Under the pieces are notes generated by a model. The model saw only the letters and a program-made list of their open reading frames with translations, had not been told where the DNA came from and did no database searches. A program made the position numbers and the translations under genes. 64,000 nt of DNA from Patiria miniata. Lineage: Eukaryota > Echinodermata > Asteroidea > Valvatida > Asterinidae. This document shows, in pieces, positions 55,180 through 64,000 of this stretch; within the stretch, counting starts at the first letter, position 1; every line of letters begins with the position of its first letter. The stretch lies in contig NW_024037076.1 in assembly GCF_015706575.1 (NCBI RefSeq), positions 7,226,777 to 7,290,776 of the forward strand, given 5' to 3'.

Positions 55180-57130
55180 ATGACGTCACATGTCACGTGA
55201 TGAGGTCATTGTGACATCACTTAAATTTTCATCTATAACACATTCTAGTTTAGGTAAATACCAACTTTCAACCGTATCAGACCTGTAGTTGTGGAGATAA
55301 AGCCCAATCTGTCATATCTAGCCGAATTCTGCTAGAAAATGGTCACAACAGAAAAATCGCTTATAATGTGACATCATGTGACTCATGATGATGTCACGAT
55401 GATGTCAGTGTTCAGCACACAACTTCAGATGCTGGTCTAAGTATATGCCGAGTATAAAGGCATTCGGATTTATTTTAGTGCCGGGGACAAAAAGACGTGT
55501 ACAAATGCTATGGGCAAAATGACTGAAAAAGACAAACTAGACTTAGGCCAAAAAAAAAGTCTCCGGTTTCTGGTATGGAGCTTGCCCAAAAAGTGGTGCG
55601 GCGATGCGGCTTTTTTTTTTTTTTACGTGATTTTTTTTGCCTCAAATGTCGGCTGATGACTGCAAATGGTGCCCGACTAAACTTAGTGCAAATATATGGG
55701 AGTCCAGAGAGGCCACATAAAGCTTATTCTCCATTATAACCCCATTCAAAAACACGTTAAAATTGTGCAGCAGCAGGATTCCAGTCAAACCAGTGAGTTT
55801 GGCGGTTTTGAGACATCATCTTTCATCGAAAAAAAAAACTTTTTCATTTTGCCGACACGCATGGCTATGGCGACGAGCGCGCATACCAGAAACCGGAGCC
55901 TTTTTTTTGGCCTTATGTTTGTGGACAAAGACAGGGCTATTTCGGTAACTTTTTTGTGACATATATGTGACTTGTAAAGTTTCAAGTATAAGTTCAATCC
56001 AGGAAGGATGTGTATAATGTGTTCTATTTATAATAAATGGTGGCATATACATGTACATGTACATGTAAATATGTGATGACATTCTCATAGGCCATGTCAC
56101 GTGATGACTTCATCGTGACATCACTTAACACATCCCATTCCCAGTGTCGGTACATACCAAGTCTTAAACCAATCAGACCTGTAGTTCTGTAGAAAATGGC
56201 CGTCGAAATATGCACATTTAATGTGACGTCACATGTCAGGTCATGACGTCCCCTTGACGTCACATACATTTTCATCTATAACTCATTCCGCTTTAGGTAC
56301 ATACAAAGTTTCAACCCAAACAGACTTGTGGTTCTGTAGATATTGGCCTTCCAAATATGCACTTTTAATGACGTCACTCTTGTCACGTGATGAAATCACC
56401 GCGACGTCACTTCAATTTTCATCTTTAAAAAATCCCGGTTAAGGTACAACCAAGTTTCAACCCAATCAGACTTTTGGTTCTGTAGATATTGGCCTTCAAA
56501 ATATGCACTTTTAATGACGTCACATGTCACGAGACGACGTCATCATGACGTCACTTCAATTTTAATCTTAAACACATCCCGGTTTAGGTACATGTACATA
56601 CCAAGTTCCAACCCAATTGGACCTTTAGTTCTGTAGATATTTGCCTTCAAAATATGCACTTTAATGTGACGTCACATGTCACGTGATGACGTAATCGTGA
56701 CGTCACGTAAATTTTCATCTATAACACATCCCGGTTTAGGTCCATACGTACCAAGTTTCAACCCAATCCGACCTATAGTTCTGTATATTTAGGCCTTCAA
56801 ATTATGCAAGTAAAATATGACGTATTCGGAACACATCTTTAGATGCTGGTCTACATGTGTGACGAGTATAAAGGCAATAGGATTGATTTTAGTGCCCAAA
56901 GTACCTTGGACAAAAAAACGTGTACAAATACTATGGGCAATATTACGCACGTTAAATGTGACATCACAGGTCACGTGAAGATGTCACGATGACGTCAAAG
57001 TTCAACACACATCTTCAGATACTGGTCTAAGACTGTGCAGAGTATAAAGGCAATGGGATTGATTTTAGTGCCCAAATGCCGGGGACAAAAAAATGTGTAC
57101 AAATGCTATGGGCAAAATGATTGAAAAATA
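55180..57130 (+). repeat. Satellite-like array rich in TGACGTCA, unit near 150 bp
   Basis: From about 56040 to 56820 there are five units of 143-151 bp. Each has a GACGTCACATGTCACGTGAT-type block, CATCTATAACACATCCCGGT, AAGTTTCAACCCAATC and GGTTCTGTAGATATTGGCCT. A diverged unit lies at 55180-55400. A second repeat (GAGTATAAAGGCA...GTGTACAAATGCTATGGGCA) appears near 55421, 56835 and 57010. Confidence 0.85.
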
Positions 57131-57138
57131 AAAATAAA

Positions 57139-59067
57139 CTAGAGGTTGTAGGAACAACCACACGGTGTTGGGCCATTGTAGATGTTGACGTTGATTGTTG
57201 ATTGTTGATGTTAATGTTGATTGTTGATTGTTGATATGTTGAGGGTTGAGGGTTGAGGGTTGAAAAATAGCGCGGTTTAGTAATTATACAGAGGATAGTT
57301 TAAAAGAGTCAGGTGAGGATCTGCACGCGCGTATGCTGCTGTACTGTAAACTTATCAAGTACAATCGTTACAAAACCCATTAAATAGCTCATATCTCTAA
57401 AAGTAAAGGTCGCACACCATTAGCGCAATACAAAATATTGCTAGCCATACCCTCTTCACCCAAATGCGCATGCTTTTACAAAAAAGCGCCTAATTGGGCG
57501 CTTTTGCCAGCCCAATTTTTGAGTATCATATGACGTCATCAGAAGTCAAAAATGTGCTTGCATTAAGAAGTTGTCATATAAACGTGTACAAAACACTGGT
57601 AAACAAATAAATTGGTCCATCAAACAGCCGTTACATGTAGCTCAATAGTTAACATACAACAGTCGTAAAACCAGACACTCAAGAAGCGAGCACGGGGAAT
57701 TCCCTTTTGTACGCAATCATAGCGCACTGTTTTCGGGATTTTCCCTTTTGTACGCAATCATCCCCATTTGCTGTACACACAATATACGTGGTATCAAATG
57801 AGCGTTTCAAGGCGTAGGTGTGTTCAACTTCAAATTTCAAGGGGACTGCAGGGCATCTTCTAGTTAACGTATTGTAACGAAACCTTGGGAAGTTTTAGAC
57901 CTATTATTAACCCTAACCCACCTCACTCCTCCAAAAGCCTCCTGGCGGTTTTGGAGGATTCTAGAGGATTGAGGATGAATGGTGATTGAATCAAATGAGG
58001 ATTCTGGAGGATTGAGGATGACTGGTGATTGAAGCACATGAGGATTTTGGAGGATTGAGGATGAATGGTGAATGAAGCACAAGAGGATTTTGGAGGATTG
58101 AGGATGAATGCATTTTGAGGCAGGACTTGTCTGATGATTTTGAAGGATTTGGTGTTGGTTATCCTTCATTTAAACACGAGTGCAAAGTTTTGGGATGAGG
58201 AGGAGGATTGAGGATGAATGCATTTTGAGGCAGGACTGTCTGACAATTGTGAAAAATTTAGGCGGAGTTGAAAAATTTTGGAGGATTTTGGAGGATTGAG
58301 GATGGTTGTAAGCAACAAGGGCCTAGGGGGTTAGGGTTAAAGCGCCATTTAAAGCACAAAACTTGATTATATCTTTGACGGTTGATTTTTTAGCAATTTT
58401 CAAAAGAAAAGAGGTCTTTTCTTTGTAACTTTTGGTGTGATTACGTAATCAATTTTTTTTCGCTCACAGGTCTTGTCTGCATTAAGGTCATCATGTATCT
58501 TGATTTTGAAGCGATTACCGCAAATATTGCCACAGACATCAACTGAAAATGCGTTTTGGACATTTTTTTTACCTGCCACTAGAGGGCGCTCGAACTCTTG
58601 ATGGCGTCACCGATCATTTTTTTGGAAAGATCAACCCACCCACAGGCTAACATCATTGAAAGCAAGTTCATATCTTTTTCCACTTTCAAATTATTAGGCA
58701 TTTCCGGTTTCGACCGGAAGAAAGGGTCATGTGATTGACGCGCACAAGATAAAATGAAGAGCATGCGTTATCATGTCGATTCCCGCAAAATTCAAGTTCC
58801 GGTCTCTCACGGTTGATTTTATATTGAATTTCAAAGATTAAATTTATTATTTTTTGAAGTGACGTCACGTGACCCATGATGACGCCATGATGACGTAATT
58901 GCAAAAAAGCACATCTTCAGTTGGTTGTGCATTCATGTATTGACAATTGAAGTTCATATATGTTTTCATGTTAACAAACAGTTCTGGAGAAGAAATGTGT
59001 CTTGATGAATAAAAAGAATAATAGTAAATTCTTACAATAACAATAGGTGTTGGGCTGAGCACCTAAC
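57139..59067 (+). repeat. R2 repeat copy with internal insertions
   Basis: Starts ACTAGAGGTTGTAGGAACAA and ends with the hairpin AGGTGTTGGGC...GCACCTAA at 59045-59064. It contains a GTTGATGTTGATTG / GGGTTGA microsatellite near 57178-57262 and the 426-bp MITE at 57911-58336. A CTCF-like CCACTAGAGGGCGCTC lies near 58567. R2 sequence in the TTAA-split region is collinear with 38931-39270. Confidence 0.7.
57911..58336. mobile_element. piggyBac-like MITE with telomere-like ends, TSD TTAA
   Basis: The 426-bp insert begins CCCTAACCC and ends GGGGGTTAGGG, flanked by TTAA on both sides (57907-57910, 58337-58340). The R2 copy at 39050-39070 shows the empty site with a single TTAA (CCTATTATTAAAGTGCC). 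The interior is a minisatellite of GGAGGATTGAGGATGAATG-like units. A TTAA duplication and CCC-starting ends fit piggyBac. No transposase. Confidence 0.85.
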
Positions 59068-59268
59068 TAGAGGTTTATGTCTGTTGGCAACAGAACATAG
59101 GGCTTTTTCGCATTATGCTTATTTATTAGTAATATTTTTTCATTGAGCCAAGTTTGAAATCAATTTGATGAAAGGAAGTGTACAATTTTGGAAGCAGAAT
59201 AAAATTGTAAATATTAAAAATATCATAAAAAATAACAGCGTTGCTGTTGAAACCCCTCAGCCAGAGTC
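59068..59268. other. Short AT-rich link, nothing recognised
   Basis: Starts with CTAGAGGTTTATGTCTGTTG, another ACTAGAGGTT-type start with a small hairpin, possibly the end of a third repeat family. Confidence 0.3.
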
Positions 59269-59760
59269 AAGTTATCATACGGAAACCATTAACCTTTAAC
59301 TCAACATGGTGACCTTGACCTTTGACCCCAGAACCAGTCCCAACATGCCTGTACCAATGGGAAGCCCCCTACTGAAGTTAAACACCAAAATTTCATTTCT
59401 AACTCAAGTTATCATTCGGAACCATTGACATTTAACTCACCACAGTGACCTTGACCTTTGACCTTTTGACCTCAAAACCAATCCCCAACTGGCCTACTCC
59501 CAAGAGCAACCCTCTTCCAAAGTTAGACACCAAAATCTCATTTCTAACTCAAGTTATCATCCGGAAACTGTTTACATTTAACTCACCACGGTGACCTTGA
59601 CCTTTGACCTTTTGACCTCAAAACCAATCCCAACTTGCCTACTCCCAAGGGCAACCCCCTACCAAAGTTACAACCCCAAATAACATTTGTAATTCAAGTT
59701 ATCATCCGGAAACTAAGCTGCCCGGGCATGCGGACGGACGGACGGACGGATGCCCTAGGC
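59269..59760 (+). repeat. Minisatellite, about 145-bp units with TGACCTTTGACC
   Basis: AAGTTATCAT begins units at 59269, 59406, 59551 and 59696 (137, 145, 145 bp). Each unit has GTGACCTTGACCTTTGACC. The array ends with a (CGGA)n run near 59731-59748, then ATGCCC. Confidence 0.85.
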
Positions 59761-59864
59761 GATTACAATACCCCTCGTGCCTCTCAGCTGAGGGGTAAAA
59801 ATCAACCAATGACGTCATCATGACGTCACTTTCTCAAATCCTAGCTAAAATGCTGAACTCGACC

Positions 59865-60190
59865 CCTCAATAAACAAGATCTATCTCTTTTTATGAGCAG
59901 CTGGTCCAGGATCGCCAAAAACTCAAGGAACGGAACCCTCCAAGGACTAAACCACCCAATACCAACTCAGCCACCACTGCATATATCTTGGTCATCGGTG
60001 ACCCCGTGATCAAGTGACTACAACCCAGAAAACTGAGTAGGAAAAAGAAAGTCATCTTCCATGCGTGCTGCGAAAGATCAAGAACATCGCTCTGAACGCA
60101 AAAACACCTGCCAGCCAAGCAGAATGTTTCTGACAATTCTTCATGTCGGAACCAACAACACCTCCAACAATGTGGAAACCATTGCTGTAA
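59865..60190 (+). pseudogene. LINE ORF1 (SGNH/esterase-like) remnant
   Basis: One frame reads ILVIGDPVIK, then after a stop LQPRKLSRKKKVIFHA. A second frame has LTILHVGTNNTSNNVETIA. These match the CR1/L2-type ORF1 esterase-like domain, 'xLIIGDSxVKxxxxxKLSxxxxVxxxxFxGA...ILHVGTNDL'. At least one stop and one frameshift separate the pieces. No RT was found nearby. Confidence 0.6.
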
Positions 60191-60724
60191 TCGCCTCACC
60201 CGGTGAAACACTGCAATTAAAGTCAGTGACAATTTTGATCTTCCATTGCTAAAATTAGAAAGAGTCCTAATACAAAAAGGTTGATGATTCAAATAACCTA
60301 CTTAACTCTATCACACAGCGCAACAACTCAGCCATGTGGTTGCAAAGGCCGCTTTCTAAAGGTTATGTAATAGTTTATTTTGAATGAAACAACATGCACA
60401 CAGACATGTTCACGTTGGCAAGCGAAATCTTTGAAAATCAATTTTCCTCGTTTGGAAGACCATATCTTCTTGCAACTTTCAAGGTTTACTTACTTCCCTC
60501 ATAATGATCCAACTATCTGTGCTAAAAATCATTTTGATATAGTTTTTGTTGAAACTGGAAAAATAGGCCTGGCTAAAAGTGACTCAAAATCCTAAGAACA
60601 ACCTACGGAGCTTCATATACATGTACATGTACTACGGTGCAAGTCTCAAGTGTTTGTTTTGTGATCAATTAAAAATAGGATTGTCCAAGAAGAAAGGGTG
60701 GAGAAGCCACATTGAAAAAAATGT
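60191..60724. other. Non-coding stretch, nothing recognised
   Basis: A 71-codon frame at 60380-60595 has no recognisable motif. Confidence 0.4.
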
Positions 60725-62215
60725 ATAAACTAGAGGTTCGCATTTGTTGTTACAAGCGCAGAGTGGTCGGGCAGGCAACTTTTTTTCATAAAACACGGCC
60801 GAGTTAAGTTATGAATATGTTTATAAATGTAAGAACAAAGGATCACGAAATTAAATCCTTTCCATCACAATAAATTATTTTGTTTGAAAATGCATCTTTA
60901 ACGGTGTGATGAATTTTCGTAAACATTTTATGTACACATACGAGTTATTTCTGGCTTGCTGATTGAGTTTGGAGTGGATAAATGTTTATTGTGAAGTTAA
61001 ATTACGTATGGAAATATGGAAAATATAATTGTATCATGTACATGTATTGATAACACCTAACTTCCGGTTTCATGACATCTCTAGTATTCGGAAGCAAAAG
61101 GTTAACATTAATTGTTATGGATATCGTTATTAAATTTTGGGCTGCGAAGATATACGACATGGATCAAATGATAGAATTCAATTTTTAATATGATTGTTTT
61201 CAATTCTCATCGACATAACTTCTGGTCTAATGAGGTCATGAATTTGAAACCTTGCCAAGTTATCTGTGGTTAATCAAAGAATATCAAGGGGCGATGTGGT
61301 AAAATTGGAACCGATGGTCTTCAGATTAAAGAAAACAAACACAATTGTATGTGCCGCTAGGGGGCACCCTTTCGGATGATGACGTCATCACACTGTTTTT
61401 TGTGACTTGCATTTCTCACTAAACACTGCAGTATGTCTGCAGTAAAATGCTTCCGCTTTTGCATTCTAAATATTCAGTTGTTATTGCACTTCCGGTAACA
61501 CCGGAAGTACATGTAAAGGTCAAGCGGTTTTGTGTCCAGGAACAAGAAATGTTTCTCACAGCATAGTCTACAACCTCACGAAAAAACGAACACGATACTC
61601 TATTTAGTTCAAAAGATATAGCGTGAATTATTTGGTCAAAATTTGCCCTTTACTCGCTTGTAATTTGATACCTAATGGCGTGATGATGACGTAACAAAAT
61701 GTATTACATCTTTGTAACATGGTACAAGTTCACACAAGTTTTTTGTGATTGTACCGTAAACCATTCGGAAGAAATTTTGCTTTGTTTTTATTTCAGGCTA
61801 ACGTCTTCATTTTGAATGCACCTAACTTTGACCTTCTGGTAGACACGGAAGTAAAGGTCAAACGAGTTTACGTACGTGACAACAAATGTTTAGCAATTAA
61901 TGGTCTATCTGATTAAAGAATACAAACATCAATGATTATTTAGTTCAAGAGTTATAGGTAAAAGTAATTGATCACTTTTCCACCTAAAATCACTTGTAAT
62001 TTGACTCCCGATGACGTAATCATGACGTCAGAGTAATATGCACCACTTCGGATGAGGGTCGATATATATTGAAAGTTACAAGTTCATATCATAAACCGTT
62101 TAGGAGAAAACCTGCGAAGAAGTATTGTCCAGAAAAAAGGTAAGTAAGAAAAAAGAAGATTTATGAGAACAAATCCAGACGGTGGTCGGGTTATGCCCCA
62201 CCACTCAACAGTGTA
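60725..62215 (-). repeat. R1 repeat, about 1.5 kb
   Basis: The left side has GAGTGGTCGGGCAGG near 60754 after an ACTAGAGGTT start. The right side ends with GGTGGTCGGGTTATGCCCCA-CCACTC. The part 61574-62215 is the reverse complement of R1 at 39271-39777 and 63506-64000. It contains TGCCGCTAGGGGGCACC near 61352. Confidence 0.65.
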
Positions 62216-62387
62216 CAGGCACCCTAATATTTGAGTGAGTGATTACATTTGCACATGTATACTGGTTTGGTAAAAAAAAATAATAATAATAATATTAAAA
62301 TCTTATTGTTTTAATCCTAATGACCTTTGCCTTTGTCTTATGGGGTCCAAACTTACAAGTTATACAAGCAAGCTATAATAATAATAA

Positions 62388-63290
62388 CTAGAGGTTGTAG
62401 GAACAACCACACGGTGTTGGGCCATGGATTCAGCAAACTTTGCCACACACATCAACTCAAAATATGCATGTTTAAATCCATGTTTGACTTTTTAACATGC
62501 CGCCAGAGGGCGCTCTAACATTTGATGACGTCACCTGTAAAATGTTTGTACAGTACTGCCTAGGCAGACACTCGAATCGTTGAAAGCAAGTTCGCATCTT
62601 CTGCCAATTTCAATTAATAAAGCACTTCCGGTTTTGACCGGAAGGAAGGGTCACATGATTTTGCACTTCAACCAAAAATGAAGACCCTGCAATATTTTAT
62701 CGATTGCCATAAAAAACAAAATCAAACCTGTAGCAGTTGATTTTATATTGATTTTCAAAGATTAATATGGAAATATTTATTTGCTTGTAATATGACATTT
62801 GATGACGTCATTGTGACGTCATCGCCAGAAACCTCCAGAGCTATATTTACTCTGCTATATATAGCCACATCTTGATTATATCTCTCACGGTTGATTTTTT
62901 AGCAATTGTTTAAGGTTTAAAGGTCTTTTCTTTATAACTTCCGGTCTGATGACATAATCAATTTTTTTTGCGCACAGGTGTTGTCTGCATTATGGTCATC
63001 ATGTACATTAATTCTGAAGCGATTACCGCAAACTTCACCACAGACATCAAGTGAAAATGCGTTTTTGACGTTTTTTAACCTGCCGCTAGAGGGCGCTTCA
63101 ACACTTCATGGCGTCACCCATTATTTTTTTTGAAAGGTCAATCCAGGCAGACACTTAAATCGTTAAAAGCAAGTTCATATCTTTTTCCACTTTTAAATTA
63201 TCAGGCACTTCCGGTTTCGACCGGAAGGAAGGGTCACGTGATTTTACGCGCACACAGGATAAAATGAAGATCATGTATATGTTTTCTCGG
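62388..63290 (+). repeat. R2 repeat, 5' part
   Basis: Starts ACTAGAGGTTGTAGGAACAA and follows the R2 order through two CTCF-like motifs (near 62500 and 63080) and the CTTCCGGTTT...GACCGGAAG blocks. It lacks the terminal hairpin. Confidence 0.7.
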
Positions 63291-63505
63291 TCAATTTCGG
63301 CAAATGAGCAGCCAATTTAACCACTACGCTATTCTTTTTCGCGCGAAATCAAATGCTACTGAAAAGGGTCATTCGATTTCGTTTTATGACCAGTCAAATG
63401 TACTGTTGCGTCATTCGATTTAACAAAATAATCATGCAATTTAACAATTCAACAAAGCAGCATTCAAATTCGCAGGAGCTTTTTGAGGCGTGTGTTTAGT
63501 CATTG

Positions 63506-64000
63506 AGTGGTCGGGCACAACCCGACCACTCTCTGTTATTGTTCTGGTAAATCTTTCTTTTTTTTTTCCCGGACAATACTTCTCCGCGGCTTTTCTCCTA
63601 AACGGTATATGGTATGAACTTGTAACTTTCAATATATATCGAACCTCATCCGAAGTGGTGCATATTACTCTGACGTCATAATTACGTCATCAGGTGTCAA
63701 ATTACAAGTGATTTTATCTGAAAAAGTGACCAATTACTTTCACCTATAACTTTTGAACTAAACATTCAATGATGTTTGTATTCTGTAAATCAGATAGACC
63801 ATTAATCGCTTAACAGTTTTTGTCGTGTACGTGAACTCGCTTGACCTTTACTTCCGGGTCTACCGGAAGGTCAAAGTTAGGTGCATTCAAAATGAAGACG
63901 TTAGCCTGAAATCAAAACAAAGCAACATTTCTTTCGAACGGTTCACGGTATGATCACAAAACCTTGTGTGAACTTGTACCATGTTACGAAGATGTTATAA
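63506..64000 (+). repeat. R1 repeat, runs off the window
   Basis: Starts with the hairpin AGTGGTCGGGCACAACCCGA-CCACT and is collinear with 39271-39777. It is also the reverse complement of the part of R1 near 61690-62215. Confidence 0.75.

Overview
This window looks like genomic DNA of a marine invertebrate animal. It has spliced exons with GT/AG borders, tRNA-derived SINEs, many ACATGTACATGT tracts, and a dense mix of LINEs, DIRS-like elements, Gypsy, hAT, Harbinger, pogo, a Polinton and MITEs. I cannot name the species. The phylum is inference only.

The one host gene I can support is TRUB2, the mitochondrial TruB-type pseudouridine synthase, on the minus strand. Its last coding exon is at 4718-4977. 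The next exons upstream are at 49574-49713, 52774-52835 and 53627-53764. The 5' exons are not visible and probably lie beyond 64 kb. Exons 49574-49713 and 4718-4977 join in frame, so almost everything between 5 kb and 49.5 kb is one intron of about 44.6 kb filled with transposons.

Layout. 0-4.7 kb: a SINE, a Crypton-like fragment, then the likely TRUB2 3' UTR with a MITE and a 29-bp hairpin. 5.2-14 kb: a pair of inverted repeats of about 70 bp enclosing a Harbinger element, a DIRS-like fossil, a LINE and a Gypsy fossil. 15-19.6 kb: small repeats, a LINE fragment and a pogo/Tigger element. 19.66-22.4 kb: a second DIRS-like fossil in the opposite orientation. 24.3-25.97 kb: a SINE, an unidentified 267-codon ORF and a MITE. 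26-38.46 kb: a Polinton fossil with capsid, packaging ATPase, integrase, DNA polymerase B and several small virion-type genes. 38.5-41.5 kb: two hairpin-ended repeat families, called here R1 and R2. 43.9-44.5 kb: a minisatellite. 45.8-49.2 kb: a hAT element with another element nested in it.

Upstream of the TRUB2 exons (54-64 kb) lie a satellite of about 150 bp rich in TGACGTCA, a second minisatellite, a LINE ORF1 remnant and more R1/R2 copies. One R2 copy carries a piggyBac-like MITE whose ends resemble telomere repeat.

The most novel points are a short TFIIB-type zinc-ribbon ORF at the edge of the Polinton, terminator-like hairpins and repeated AGAGGGCG motifs in the same element, the transposon-packed TRUB2 intron, and CTCF-like motifs carried by R2.
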